The notes: generated by a model not told the origin, from the sequence alone. Positions 37,464 through 47,013 are shown, numbered from the stretch's first letter. The stretch is 64,000 bases of DNA from CAYFYS01 sp965202905 (GCA_965202905.1 OZ241868.1:992001-1056000), one strand, 5' to 3'. A program made the numbers and translations.

Positions 37464-37952
37464 TCAGCGATACGGGGCGTCTGCGCTCAGGCGGGCGGCC
37501 AGATCGGCCTCCCACCGATCGGCGTTATCGAGGAGCTTCTCCTTGTTGTACATCAGCTCCTCGCGGGTCTCGGTGGCGAACTCGAAGTTCGGCCCTTCGA
37601 CGATCGCATCGACCGGGCAGGCCTCCTCGCAGAAGCCGCAATAGATGCATTTGGTCATGTCGATGTCGTAGCGGGTGGTCCGCCGGCTGCCGTCCTCCCG
37701 CGGTTCGGCCTCGATGGTGATCGCCTGGGCCGGGCAGATCGCCTCGCACAGCTTGCAGGCGATGCAGCGCTCCTCGCCGTTGGGATAGCGCCGCAGCGCA
37801 TGTTCGCCGCGGAAGCGGGGGCTGAGCGGCCCCTTCTCGAAGGGGTAGTTGATAGTCACCTTGGGCTTGAAGAAGTAGCGCAAGGTCAGGCCCATGCCGG
37901 AGACCAGTTCGGTCAGGAACAGCGCGCGGGCGGAGCGGTCGAGCAATGCCAT
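37464..37952 (-). CDS. nuoI: NADH-quinone oxidoreductase subunit I
   Basis: NuoI (162 residues) carries the two 4Fe-4S clusters N6a and N6b on the peripheral arm. Ligands are Cys63, Cys66, Cys69, Cys73 (CIACKLCEAIC) and Cys102, Cys105, Cys108, Cys112 (CIYCGFCEEAC). The N-terminal amphipathic helix is as in alphaproteobacterial and mitochondrial TYKY proteins. Confidence 0.97.
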   Translation of the reverse strand: MALLDRSARALFLTELVSGMGLTLRYFFKPKVTINYPFEKGPLSPRFRGEHALRRYPNGEERCIACKLCEAICPAQAITIEAEPREDGSRRTTRYDIDMTKCIYCGFCEEACPVDAIVEGPNFEFATETREELMYNKEKLLDNADRWEADLAARLSADAPYR

Positions 37953-37976
37953 CTTTATCGGGCCCCCTGATCCCGG

Positions 37977-38993
37977 TCACGGTGCCGCCGGCGCCCAGCC
38001 AAAGGCCACCAGAACGCCCGCCGTCAGCACCAGCCAGAACAGCGAGAATGGCAGGAACACCTTCCAGCCGAGCCGCATGAGCTGATCGTAGCGGTAGCGG
38101 GGAAAGGTCGCGCGCACCCAAAGGAAGCAGAACAGGCACAGCGCCACCTTGGCGCCGAACCAGATCGGGCCGGGTATCCAGTTGAACGGCGCAATGTCGA
38201 TAACGGGCAGCCACCCGCCGAGGAACAGGACGGCGGTCATGCCGCTCATCAGGATCATGTTCGCGTATTCGCCGAGGAAGAACAGCGCGAACGCCATCGA
38301 TGAGTACTCGACGTTATAGCCCGAGACCAGCTCCGCCTCGGCCTCGGGCAGGTCGAACGGCGCGCGGTTGGTCTCCGCCAGGGCCGAGATGAAAAACATC
38401 ACGAACATCGGCAGCAGCGGGATACAGAACCACAGCCCTTCCTGCGCCTTGACCACTTCGGAGAGGTTGAGCGAGCCGACACAGAGCAGGACCGAAATGA
38501 TCACGAAGCCGATCGCGACCTCGTAGGACACCATCTGGGCCGCGGAGCGCAGCGCGCCGAGAAAGGCGTATTTCGAGTTCGACGCCCAGCCCGCCATGAT
38601 GATGCCGTAGACCCCGAGCGATGAAATCGCGAACAGGTAGAGCACGCCGACATTGATGTCGGCCAGCACCCAGCCCTCGTCGAACGGGATCACCGCCCAG
38701 GCGACGACGGCGAGGCTGAAGGTCAGCATCGGCGCCAACAGGAACACAGCGCGGTTGGCGCCCGAAGGGATGATGGTCTCCTTGAACATCAGCTTCAGAC
38801 CGTCGGCGACGGGCTGGAGCAGGCCGAAGGGGCCGACCACGTTGGGCCCCTTGCGGAGCTGCATCGCCGCGATCACCTTGCGCTCGGCAAACGTCAGATA
38901 GGCGACCCCGCCGAGCAGCGGGATCAGAATCGCGACGATGTAGGCGACGATCAGGACCGCCGGCCAGACATATATCGTCCAGAAGCTATCCAT
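37977..38993 (-). CDS. nuoH: NADH-quinone oxidoreductase subunit H
   Basis: NuoH (338 residues, about eight membrane helices) forms the quinone-access chamber. RKGPNVVGPFGLLQPVADGL with KLMFKE and RAPFDLPEAEAELVSGYNVE are strongly conserved. It overlaps nuoG by eight bases. Confidence 0.97.
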   Translation of the reverse strand: MDSFWTIYVWPAVLIVAYIVAILIPLLGGVAYLTFAERKVIAAMQLRKGPNVVGPFGLLQPVADGLKLMFKETIIPSGANRAVFLLAPMLTFSLAVVAWAVIPFDEGWVLADINVGVLYLFAISSLGVYGIIMAGWASNSKYAFLGALRSAAQMVSYEVAIGFVIISVLLCVGSLNLSEVVKAQEGLWFCIPLLPMFVMFFISALAETNRAPFDLPEAEAELVSGYNVEYSSMAFALFFLGEYANMILMSGMTAVLFLGGWLPVIDIAPFNWIPGPIWFGAKVALCLFCFLWVRATFPRYRYDQLMRLGWKVFLPFSLFWLVLTAGVLVAFGWAPAAP

Positions 38994-41049
38994 CGGCGCC
39001 CGTCTTTTCGGCCGGCGCGTCCGTGAAAGTGCGCGTGCAGGCCGCCATGGTTTCCGAACACCGGCTAATCGGATCGGTCATATAGAAGTTGTCGATCGCC
39101 GCGGCGAAGGGCGCGGGATCGATGCCGCCGGGATCGCCGAACTCGCCCCATTCGGCCGGGACGACCCGGCCGATCGCGCCGAAAATCGGGTTGGCCTCAA
39201 CGAGCCGGGCGCGGACCGCAGCGAGGTCGTCATAGGGCAGGGTCTTGCCGAGCGTATCAGACAGTGCGCGCAGGATGCGCCAGTCCTCGCGCGCCTCGCC
39301 CGGTGGGAAGACCGCGCGCCGGGCGTGCTGCGGCCGGCCTTCGAGATTGACGTAGGTCGCGTCCTTTTCGGTGTAGGCGGCGCCGGGCAGGATCACGTCT
39401 GCGCACATCGCCCCAGCATCGCCGTGATGGCCCTGGTAGACGACGAAGGCGTTGTCGAGGCGTGCGGTGTCGAGTTCGTCGGCGCCCAGGAGATAGACGA
39501 AACCGATCTCGCCGCTCTCGACGCCGGCGAGGATACCGGCGACATCCCGCCCCCCGGCGCCCGGCACCAACCCGAGGTCAAGCGCGCCGGCCCGCGCGGC
39601 CGCGGTGTGCAATACGTTAAAACCGTTCCAGCCCTCGCCGAGCATACCGAAACGCCCTGCAATCGCGCGCGCCGTTGCCAGGACCGCGGCGCCGTCCGCC
39701 CGGGCGAGCGCCCCCCGGCCGAGGACGATCATCGGCCGTTCGGCGGCCTGAAGGCGCTCGCCGAAGGAATGGCGGCCGTCGGCGATCTCCGACAGCGTCT
39801 CGCTGCCCGCTCCGAGATGCTCGACCCGGTAGGTCAGATCGACCGACTGGCCTATGAGAGCGATGGGAAATCTGCCGGCCAGCGCCCGCTTGCGCAGCCT
39901 GGCGTTGACCAACGACGCCTCCCGGCGCGGGTTCGCGCCGACCAGGAGGCAGGCATCGGCGTCCTCGATACCGGCGATCGTGGTGTTGAACAAATAGGCC
40001 GCGCGCGGCGTCGTCGGCAGCTTGGCGCCATCCTGGCGGCCGTCGATGCTTGCCACGCCCAGACCCGAGAACATGTCCTTGAGCGCGATGATGGCCTCGC
40101 AATCGGCGAGATCCCCGGCGATGGCGGCCATCCGGTCGGGCGGGCTCGCACCGACCGCTGACTTGACCGCCTCGAACGCCTCCGGCCAGCTCGCCTCGCG
40201 CAGCCGGCCGTCGCGCCTGACATAGGGCCGATCGAGCCGCTGGCGCCGCAGGCCGTCATAAGCGAACCGCGTCTTGTCGGAGATCCACTCCTCGTTGATC
40301 TCCTCGTTGATCAGCGGCAGGACGCGCTGGACCTCCCCGCCCCTGGCATCGACGCGGATGTTGCTGCCCACCGCGTCCAGGACGTCGACGGACTCGGTCT
40401 TGGTCAGCTCCCACGGCCGCGCGTTGAAGGCGTAGGGCCTGGAGGTAAGCGCGCCGACCGGGCAGAGGTCGATGATGTTGCCCGACAGCTCCGATGTCAG
40501 CGCCTGCCGGAGCGTGGTGCCGATCTCCATATGCTCGCCGCGCCCGGTCGCGCCCAGCTCCTCGACGCCGGCGATTTCGGTAACGAACCGGATGCAGCGC
40601 GTGCAATGGATGCAGCGCGTCATGTGGGTCTCGACCAGCGGGCCGAAATTCTTGTCGCGCACCGCGCGCTTGTTCTCCTCGAATCGCGAGCGGTCGAAGC
40701 CGTAGACCATCGCCTGATCCTGCAGGTCGCATTCCCCGCCCTGGTCGCAGATCGGGCAGTCGAGCGGATGATTGATCAGCAAGAACTCCATCACGCCCTG
40801 GCGCGCCTTGCGGACCAGCTCGGTGTTGGTGCGGATAACCATGCCGTTGCCGACCGGAATCGCGCACGATGCGATCGGCTTGGGCGAGCGCTCCATCTCG
40901 ACCAGGCACATGCGGCAGTTGCCGGCGATCGACAGCCGCTCATGATAGCAGAACCGGGGGATCTCCTTGCCGGCGATCTCGCAGGCCTGGAGAACGGTCA
41001 GCCCGTCCTCGACCTCGATCTCGGCGTCATCGATCGTCAGTGTCGCCAT
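38986..41049 (-). CDS. nuoG: NADH-quinone oxidoreductase subunit G
   Basis: NuoG (687 residues) holds electron-transfer clusters of the N module. The N-terminal 2Fe-2S region (GNCRMCLVEME), the Cys-rich CPICDQGGECDLQDQA and the HCTRCIRF segment are intact. The C-terminal part is the inactive molybdopterin-oxidoreductase-like domain common to the subunit. Length and order are those of alphaproteobacterial NuoG. Confidence 0.96.
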   Translation of the reverse strand: MATLTIDDAEIEVEDGLTVLQACEIAGKEIPRFCYHERLSIAGNCRMCLVEMERSPKPIASCAIPVGNGMVIRTNTELVRKARQGVMEFLLINHPLDCPICDQGGECDLQDQAMVYGFDRSRFEENKRAVRDKNFGPLVETHMTRCIHCTRCIRFVTEIAGVEELGATGRGEHMEIGTTLRQALTSELSGNIIDLCPVGALTSRPYAFNARPWELTKTESVDVLDAVGSNIRVDARGGEVQRVLPLINEEINEEWISDKTRFAYDGLRRQRLDRPYVRRDGRLREASWPEAFEAVKSAVGASPPDRMAAIAGDLADCEAIIALKDMFSGLGVASIDGRQDGAKLPTTPRAAYLFNTTIAGIEDADACLLVGANPRREASLVNARLRKRALAGRFPIALIGQSVDLTYRVEHLGAGSETLSEIADGRHSFGERLQAAERPMIVLGRGALARADGAAVLATARAIAGRFGMLGEGWNGFNVLHTAAARAGALDLGLVPGAGGRDVAGILAGVESGEIGFVYLLGADELDTARLDNAFVVYQGHHGDAGAMCADVILPGAAYTEKDATYVNLEGRPQHARRAVFPPGEAREDWRILRALSDTLGKTLPYDDLAAVRARLVEANPIFGAIGRVVPAEWGEFGDPGGIDPAPFAAAIDNFYMTDPISRCSETMAACTRTFTDAPAEKTGADG

Positions 41050-41073
41050 CGCGCGCGCCTCATCCCCTCGCGC

Positions 41074-42363
41074 TCATGCCGCCGCGACGCTTCCGGTCTT
41101 ACGGGCAACGATGCGGGCCTCGACCTCGTCGCGGAAATGCCGCATCAGACCCTGGATCGGCCAAGCCGAGGCATCGCCGTGGGCGCAGATCGTGTGGCCC
41201 TCGATCTCGTAGCTGACCTCGAGCAGCATGTCGATCTCGGCGACCTCCGCATCGCCGGTGACCAGGCGCTCCATGACCCGCCACATCCAGCCCGTGCCCT
41301 CGCGGCAGGGCGTGCACTGGCCGCAGGACTCATGCATGTAGAACTTCGACAAACGCGCAATGGCCGCGACCACGTCGGTCGACTTGTCCATCACGATCAC
41401 CGCCGCCGTGCCGAGCCCGGATTTCACGTCGCGCAGGCCGTCGAAGTCCATGATCGCGCCGTCGCAGACCGGGCGCGGGATGATGGGCACCGAGGAGCCG
41501 CCCGGGATGACCGCCTTCAGGTTGTTCCAGCCGCCGCGCACGCCGCCGGCACGGGTCTCGATCAGTTCGCGCAGGCCGATGCCCATCGTCTCCTCGACGT
41601 TGCACGGGTTGTTCACGTGGCCGGAGATGCAGAAGACCTTGGTACCGGTGTTGTTCTCCCGCCCGAAGCTGGAGAACCAGGACGCGCCGCGCTTCAGAAT
41701 GGCGGGCACGACCGCGATCGTCTCGACGTTGTTGATCGTCGTCGGGCAGCCGTAGAGCCCAGTATTGGCCGGGAACGGCGGCTTGATCCGCGGCATACCC
41801 TTTTTGCCTTCGAGGCTCTCGAGCAAGCCGGTCTCCTCGCCGCAGATATAGGCTCCGGCGCCGCGGTGAACGACGATGTCGAAATCGAATCCCGACCCGC
41901 AGGCGTTCGGCCCGATCAGGCCCGAGTCCCGCGCCTCCTCGACCGCGGCTTCCAGGATTTGGGCCTCGCGCACGAACTCGCCGCGGATGTAGATGAAGGC
42001 GGTGTGCGAGCCCATCCCAAAGCCGGCGAGCAGCGCGCCTTCGATCAGTTTATGCGGGTCGTGACGGATGATGTCGCGGTCCTTGCAGGTGCCGGGCTCG
42101 CTTTCGTCGGCGTTGATCACCAGATAGGACGGGCGGCCATCGGACTCCTTGGGCATGAACGACCATTTGAGCCCAGTCGGAAAACCCGCCCCGCCGCGCC
42201 CGCGCAGGCCCGAGGACTTCACCTCCTCGACGATCCAGTCGCGGCCCTTGGCGATCGTCGCCCCGGCGCCGTCCCAGTCGCCGCGCGCGCGCGCCGAGGA
42301 GAGCCGCCAGTCGTGCTGGCCGTAGAGATTGGTGAAGATCCGGTCACTGTCGGTCAGCGCCAT
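41074..42363 (-). CDS. nuoF: NADH-quinone oxidoreductase subunit F
   Basis: NuoF (429 residues) binds NADH and FMN and cluster N3. The glycine-rich GLRGRGGAGFPTGLKWSFMP, the GAGAYICGEETGLLESLEG segment and cysteine motif ESCGQCTPCREG are present. Its ATG shares one base with the nuoE stop (TGATG). Confidence 0.97.
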   Translation of the reverse strand: MALTDSDRIFTNLYGQHDWRLSSARARGDWDGAGATIAKGRDWIVEEVKSSGLRGRGGAGFPTGLKWSFMPKESDGRPSYLVINADESEPGTCKDRDIIRHDPHKLIEGALLAGFGMGSHTAFIYIRGEFVREAQILEAAVEEARDSGLIGPNACGSGFDFDIVVHRGAGAYICGEETGLLESLEGKKGMPRIKPPFPANTGLYGCPTTINNVETIAVVPAILKRGASWFSSFGRENNTGTKVFCISGHVNNPCNVEETMGIGLRELIETRAGGVRGGWNNLKAVIPGGSSVPIIPRPVCDGAIMDFDGLRDVKSGLGTAAVIVMDKSTDVVAAIARLSKFYMHESCGQCTPCREGTGWMWRVMERLVTGDAEVAEIDMLLEVSYEIEGHTICAHGDASAWPIQGLMRHFRDEVEARIVARKTGSVAAA

Positions 42364-43067
42364 CAGGCCTGTTCCCCATTTCCTTCGCCAATATCGCCGA
42401 CCGCTGCGCGCCGGCCGGCCCAGCCTGCTGCTGCTTCCTCGTCGGCCGGTTGCTCAGCTTCTGCCGGAACAGGCTCCAGCGGCGCGGCGGCGGGAAACGC
42501 GGTCAAGGTCTGCGGACCGCCGACCGGCGCGGATTTCTGCCGGCCGATCTGGGAGCCGGGCTCCGGGCGCTCGCCGGCGCGGAAGGCCCTCAGGATCTCG
42601 CGTATCCGGTCGGGATCGAGGTCCTCGTAGTAATCGTCGTCGATCCAGACGATCGGGGCGTTGACGCATGCGCCCAGACACTCGAACTCGGCCAGGGTGA
42701 ATCTATGATCGCCGGTGGTCTCGCCGACCTCGATGCCGAGCTCGTCCCTGCAAGCGGCCAGGACTTCCGTGCTGCCGCGCAGCATACAGGGCGTGGTGGT
42801 GCATACCCGCACCATGTGCTCGCCGACGGGATGGGAATGGAACATCTCGTAGAACGAAATGACCTCGTAGACCCGGATCAGCGGCATATCCAGCATCTCG
42901 GCCACGAACGAGGCTGCCGTCGGAGACAGCCAGCCGCCGTTCTGTCGCTGCGCAAGATCGAGCACCGGCAGGATAGCCGAAGCCTGACGCCCGTCAGGAT
43001 AGCGCGCGATACAGGCATTGGCCCTGTCGAGGTTCTCCGGGCTGAAGACGAACGGCGCCTCGCTCAC
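42363..43067 (-). CDS. nuoE: NADH-quinone oxidoreductase subunit E
   Basis: NuoE (234 residues) carries the 2Fe-2S cluster N1a with ligands in CTTTPCMLRGS and CLGACVNAP. The start is GTG at 43067, overlapping the nuoD stop by four bases (GTGA), and gives SEAPFVFSPENLDRANACIA. The last roughly 70 residues are an Ala/Pro/Glu-rich extension of unknown role, often seen in alphaproteobacteria. Confidence 0.95.
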   Translation of the reverse strand: MSEAPFVFSPENLDRANACIARYPDGRQASAILPVLDLAQRQNGGWLSPTAASFVAEMLDMPLIRVYEVISFYEMFHSHPVGEHMVRVCTTTPCMLRGSTEVLAACRDELGIEVGETTGDHRFTLAEFECLGACVNAPIVWIDDDYYEDLDPDRIREILRAFRAGERPEPGSQIGRQKSAPVGGPQTLTAFPAAAPLEPVPAEAEQPADEEAAAGWAGRRAAVGDIGEGNGEQA

Positions 43068-44242
43068 CGATCGATCTCCCCGAAGACGATGTCCATCGAG
43101 CCGACGATGGCCACCAGATCGGCCAGCATGTGGCCCTTGCACATGAACTCGGCAGCCTGCAGGAATGCGAAGCCCGGCGCCCGGATTTTGCAGCGATAGG
43201 GTTTGTTGCCGCCATCGGAGACCAGATAGACGCCGAACTCGCCCTTGGGCGCCTCGACGGCGGTATAGGTCTCGCCGGCCGGCACGTGATAGCCCTCGGT
43301 GTAGAGCTTGAAGTGGTGGATCAGGGCCTCCATGGAAGTTTTCATCTCGGCCCTGCGCGGCGGGGTGATCTTGTGGTCCTCGGTCCGCACCGGCCCCTCC
43401 GGCAACTCGGCCAGACACTGCACGATGATCCGGAGGCTCTGGCGCATCTCCTCGATGCGGATCAGGTAGCGGTCGTAACAGTCGCCGTTCCTGCCCACCG
43501 GAACGTCGAAATCCATACGGTCGTAGGCATCGTAGGGTTGCGACTTGCGCAGGTCCCAGGGCAACCCCGACGCGCGCAACATCGGCCCCGACAAGCCCCA
43601 GTCGAGCGCGTCCTCGGCCGATATGATGCCGATATCGACCGCGCGCTGCTTGAAAATCCGATTCTCGCTCAGAAGCCCTTCCGTATCGTCGATGAAGTTC
43701 GGAAACGTCTCACAGAACGCCGCAATGTCGTCGACCAACCCCGCCGGCAGGTCGCGATGAACCCCGCCCGGGCGGAAATAGGCTGCGTGCAGCCGCGCCC
43801 CGCACACCCGGTCGTAGAACTCCATCATCTTCTCGCGTTCCTCGAACCCCCACAGGAACGGCGTCATCGCGCCGACATCGAGCGCGAAGGTGCAGACGTT
43901 GAGGACATGGTTGAGAAGCCGCGAGATCTCGGCGAACAGGACGCGCACATACTGGCCGCGCGGCGGCGCCTCGACACCCAGGAGTTTCTCGGTCGCCAGC
44001 GCGAAGGCGTGTTCCTGGGACATCGGCGCGACATAGTCGAGCCGGTCGAAATAGGGCACGGCCTGGATATAGGTCTTGTATTCGATCAGCTTCTCGGTGC
44101 CGCGATGCAGCAGACCGATATGCGGGTCCGCACGCTCGATGATCTCGCCGTCCATCTCGACAACGAGACGCAAAACCCCATGCGCCGCAGGATGTTGCGG
44201 ACCGAAGTTCATGGTCAGGTTCTTGATTTCCGTCGCGGCCAT
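43064..44242 (-). CDS. nuoD: NADH-quinone oxidoreductase subunit D
   Basis: NuoD (392 residues) is the 49-kDa subunit forming the quinone-reduction site. TMNFGPQHPAAHGVLRLVVE, RADPHIGLLHRGTEKLIEYK and YVAPMSQEHAFA are diagnostic. It stands as a gene separate from nuoC, unlike the fused CD of E. coli. Confidence 0.97.
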   Translation of the reverse strand: MAATEIKNLTMNFGPQHPAAHGVLRLVVEMDGEIIERADPHIGLLHRGTEKLIEYKTYIQAVPYFDRLDYVAPMSQEHAFALATEKLLGVEAPPRGQYVRVLFAEISRLLNHVLNVCTFALDVGAMTPFLWGFEEREKMMEFYDRVCGARLHAAYFRPGGVHRDLPAGLVDDIAAFCETFPNFIDDTEGLLSENRIFKQRAVDIGIISAEDALDWGLSGPMLRASGLPWDLRKSQPYDAYDRMDFDVPVGRNGDCYDRYLIRIEEMRQSLRIIVQCLAELPEGPVRTEDHKITPPRRAEMKTSMEALIHHFKLYTEGYHVPAGETYTAVEAPKGEFGVYLVSDGGNKPYRCKIRAPGFAFLQAAEFMCKGHMLADLVAIVGSMDIVFGEIDR

Positions 44243-44246
44243 GCGT

Positions 44247-44864
44247 CTAGTCCTCGGACCCCGCGCCGTCGGCCTTCCGGTCGCCGGGCAAGATGTACCG
44301 CGCGCCCTCCCACGGGCTCATGAAGTCAAAGCTGCGAAAATCCTGGGTCAGGCGGACAGGCTCGTAGACGACCCGCTTTTGCTCTTCGTCGTAGCGCACC
44401 TCCACATGGCCGGTCAGTGGGAAGTCCTTGCGCAGCGGGTGGCCCTCGAAGCCGTAATCGGTCAGCAGGCGGCGCAAATCGGGATTGCCGGCAAAAAAGA
44501 TCCCGTAAAGATCCCAGGCCTCGCGCTCGTACCAGCCGGCCGAGGAATAGACCTCGCAGACGCTGGGGACATGCGTGGCGTCGCCCACCGCCGCCTTGAC
44601 CCGGACGCGCTGATTGTGGTGGAGACTCAAGAGATTGTAGACCACCTCGAATCGCCGCTCGCGTTCGGGAAAGTCGACCCCGCAGAGATCGACGAGCACC
44701 TTGAACAGGCAGTTCGCGTCGTCACGCAGAAAGCTCAGGGTCTGAACGATCAACTCGGCGGGAACGTCCAGCACCAGCTCGTCGTTGACCAGGCGGCTGT
44801 CGGTCCCGGCGACCGGGATCGAGGAAGACAGGTAGTCGCCGAGATCGATGAGGGCTTGGTTCAT
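44247..44864 (-). CDS. nuoC: NADH-quinone oxidoreductase subunit C
   Basis: NuoC (205 residues) is the 30-kDa structural subunit of the Q module. The signature ERREAWDLYGIFF-type segment (YEREAWDLYGIFFAGNPDLR) and DYGFEGHPLRKDFPLTGHVE are clear. Confidence 0.96.
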   Translation of the reverse strand: MNQALIDLGDYLSSSIPVAGTDSRLVNDELVLDVPAELIVQTLSFLRDDANCLFKVLVDLCGVDFPERERRFEVVYNLLSLHHNQRVRVKAAVGDATHVPSVCEVYSSAGWYEREAWDLYGIFFAGNPDLRRLLTDYGFEGHPLRKDFPLTGHVEVRYDEEQKRVVYEPVRLTQDFRSFDFMSPWEGARYILPGDRKADGAGSED

Positions 44865-44903
44865 AGGGGACCTTGTCGCACCCGGGCCGGCCTCGGGCGA
44901 CGT

Positions 44904-45422
44904 TCAGCGGGCGATCGTGCTGGTTCGCCGAATCTTCTTCTGGAGCTGGAGGATTCCGTATAGCAGCGCCTCGGCCGTCGGCGGACAGCCGGGGACGTAT
45001 ACGTCGACCGGCACGACCCGGTCGCAGCCGCGCACGACGGAATAGGAATAGTGGTAGTAGCCGCCGCCGTTGGCGCAGCTTCCCATGGAGATGACCCAGC
45101 GCGGCTCGGCCATCTGGTCGTAGACCTTACGCAGGGCCGGAGCCATCTTGTTGGTCAGCGTCCCGGCGACGATCATCACGTCGGACTGGCGGGGGCTCGG
45201 CCGAAACACCACGCCGAATCGGTCGAGGTCGTAGCGGCTGGCCGCGGTATGCATCATCTCGACCGCGCAGCAGGCGAGCCCGAAAGTCATCGGCCACAGC
45301 GAGCCCGACTGCGCCCAGCTTACCAACTTGTCGAGCTGAGCGATCACGAATCCCTTGTCCGAAAGCTGGCGGCTCACCTGGCCGACATGCGCCTCCTCAT
45401 CGGCGGTCCGGGTCACTCCCAT
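44904..45422 (-). CDS. nuoB: NADH-quinone oxidoreductase subunit B
   Basis: NuoB (172 residues) holds cluster N2, the final electron donor to quinone. Ligands are Cys51, Cys52 (GLACCAVEMMH), Cys116 (SMGSCANGGG) and Cys146 (VPGCPPTAEALLYG). I took the ATG at 45422, which overlaps nuoA by 10 bases; a GTG two codons downstream with a GTGA overlap is an alternative. Confidence 0.96.
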   Translation of the reverse strand: MGVTRTADEEAHVGQVSRQLSDKGFVIAQLDKLVSWAQSGSLWPMTFGLACCAVEMMHTAASRYDLDRFGVVFRPSPRQSDVMIVAGTLTNKMAPALRKVYDQMAEPRWVISMGSCANGGGYYHYSYSVVRGCDRVVPVDVYVPGCPPTAEALLYGILQLQKKIRRTSTIAR

Positions 45423-45784
45423 TCCAGCGCCCCCTTTTTCCACTCGTAGACGAATCCGATCGTGAGCACGGCCAGGAACACGACCATCGACCAGAAGCCG
45501 AGCATGCCGATCGCCCCCAGCGAGATCGCCCACGGGAACAGGAAGGCGATCTCCAGGTCGAAGATGATGAACAGAATCGCCACCAGGTAGAAACGGACAT
45601 CGAACTGGCTGCGCGCGTCATCGAAGGCCTCAAACCCGCATTCATAGGCCGAAACCTTTTCGGTATCGGGGCGCTGACGCGCGACGATGTAGGAGGCGGC
45701 AACCATAACGACCGCCAGCCCGGCGGCGATGCCGATGAAGATCAGGATCGGCAGGTACTCGATCAGCAGTGGTTCAAGCGCCAT
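45413..45784 (-). CDS. nuoA: NADH-quinone oxidoreductase subunit A
   Basis: NuoA (123 residues, three membrane helices) is the first gene of the complex I operon. YECGFEAFDDARSQFDVRFY and LVAILFIIFDLEIAFLFPW are the conserved loop and helix. The ATG at 45784 gives the usual MALEPLLIEYLPILIF start; an in-frame ATG nine codons upstream is possible. Upstream lie a 24-base palindrome and a promoter. Confidence 0.95.
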   Translation of the reverse strand: MALEPLLIEYLPILIFIGIAAGLAVVMVAASYIVARQRPDTEKVSAYECGFEAFDDARSQFDVRFYLVAILFIIFDLEIAFLFPWAISLGAIGMLGFWSMVVFLAVLTIGFVYEWKKGALEWE

Positions 45785-45816
45785 AGCGGCCCGCTCCATC
45801 CCCCTTCGCACGCAAT

Positions 45817-45840
45817 CACGCGCCGCCCGGGCGGCGCGTG
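45817..45840. repeat. 24-base perfect palindrome in nuoA leader
   Basis: The arms CACGCGCCGCCC and GGGCGGCGCGTG are exact complements with no spacer. As RNA it folds into a 10-base stem with a CCGG loop. It lies between the predicted nuoA promoter and the nuoA start, so it would sit in the 5' leader of the complex I transcript. It could be an operator, an RNA-stability element or an attenuator part. The rest of the 224-base divergent gap (45785-46008) holds the promoter described separately and the upstream region of the TAXI gene. Confidence 0.75.
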
Positions 45841-45861
45841 TGTTCTCGCGACGCCGCGGGC

Positions 45862-45889
45862 TTTATAAGCCATGACGCCTCGAATTCAA
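45862..45889 (-). promoter_or_regulatory. Candidate nuo operon promoter
   Basis: On the minus strand TTGAAT (45889-45884) and TATAAA (45867-45862) are separated by 16 bases. This fits a housekeeping promoter with a start near 45855 and a leader of about 70 bases containing the palindrome. The -10 box lies in GGCTT-TAT-AAGCC, itself a small inverted repeat. Confidence 0.55.
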
Positions 45890-46008
45890 AGCCGTTGCGC
45901 GCGGCCGTCCCGCGCGGATTGACTTCGGCTCCGAAGCCCGCTCAAATCCCGATCCGGCTGGCCGCCCGTGCGGTATCGGCTCGAAAGCAGATGCAATTGG
46001 GAGTAAAA

Positions 46009-47013
46009 ATGATGATCAGGAGAATCGCGACGGCGACCGGCGCAGTTGCCCTGGCAGCGGTCTGTCCGGGCCTTGTCGGGACGGCCGAGGCCGCCAGCGA
46101 CCGCACTTTCATCGCCATCGGCACGGGCGGGCCGACCGGCGTCTATTTCGTTGCTGGCAATGCGATCTGCCGGATGCTTCACAAGGAGGCCGCCGAAGGC
46201 CGCAAGTCGGGCCGCAAGCACGGGATCCGCTGCTCGGCGCCCTCGACCAACGGTTCGACCTACAACATCGCCCAGATCAAGGCCGGCGAACTCGATTTCG
46301 GGGTCTCGCAGTCGGACTGGCAGTATCATGCCTATAACGGCACTTCGAAGAAGGTGAGCAATTTCCCCAAGCTGCGGGCGGTCTTCTCGGTTCATCCAGA
46401 GGCATACCACTTGGTGGTCGGCAAGAATTCGGGCATCGAGTCCTGGCGCGACCTCAACGGCAAGCGGTTCAACATCGGCAATCCGGGCTCCGGACAGCGC
46501 CAGACGACCGAGCTCCTGATGGAGAAGTACAACACGCCGCGGAACTATTTCCGCCTGACGACCGAGCTCACCTCGACCGAGCACTCCACAGCGCTGTGCG
46601 ACGGCAAGATCGACGCCTACGGCTATGTCGTCGGCATTCCCAATTCCGGCGTCGCCGTGGCGACCGACGGCTGCTTGGCCAAGATTGTCACGCTTAACAC
46701 GCCGATCGAGCGCAAGCTGATCGCCGAACGGCCCTACTACGCCCGCGCGGTGGTCCCGAAGGGCACTTACAAGTCGACCTCATCGGATGTCGAGACCTTC
46801 GGCGTGATGGCGACCATCGTCACTTCGGCCGACGTCAAGGACAGCATTGCCTACGAGGTCACCCGCGCGGTCATGGAGAACATCAAGGACTTCCGGCGGC
46901 TGCACCCAGCGTTCGCGAACCTCCGGCCCAAGAACATGATGACGGATGGCTTGTCCGCGCCGCTGCATCCCGGAGCCGCGAAATACTATCGCGAGCAGGG
47001 CTGGCTCAACTAG
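46009..47013 (+). CDS. TAXI-family TRAP transporter substrate-binding protein
   Basis: The 334-residue product is a TAXI-type periplasmic binding protein. It has a signal peptide (RRIATATGAVALAAVCPGLV, cleavage after AEA near residue 28), then FIAIGTGGPTGVYFVAGNAI, the family's N-terminal hallmark, and GELDFGVSQSDWQYHAYNGT, SGIESWRDLNGKRFNIGNPG and the C-terminal LHPGAAKYYREQGWL. I chose the ATG at 46009 because GGGAG precedes it at good spacing; upstream in-frame codons lack signal features. It is directly followed by the fused TRAP permease. The ligand is not predictable; some relatives bind glutamate or other dicarboxylates. Confidence 0.9.
   Translation: MMIRRIATATGAVALAAVCPGLVGTAEAASDRTFIAIGTGGPTGVYFVAGNAICRMLHKEAAEGRKSGRKHGIRCSAPSTNGSTYNIAQIKAGELDFGVSQSDWQYHAYNGTSKKVSNFPKLRAVFSVHPEAYHLVVGKNSGIESWRDLNGKRFNIGNPGSGQRQTTELLMEKYNTPRNYFRLTTELTSTEHSTALCDGKIDAYGYVVGIPNSGVAVATDGCLAKIVTLNTPIERKLIAERPYYARAVVPKGTYKSTSSDVETFGVMATIVTSADVKDSIAYEVTRAVMENIKDFRRLHPAFANLRPKNMMTDGLSAPLHPGAAKYYREQGWLN

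Noticed and set aside
31612..45784. Unusual gene content within the complex I operon
   Set aside because: All 14 nuo genes are present in canonical order with no inserted genes or lesions; only the leader palindrome is noteworthy.
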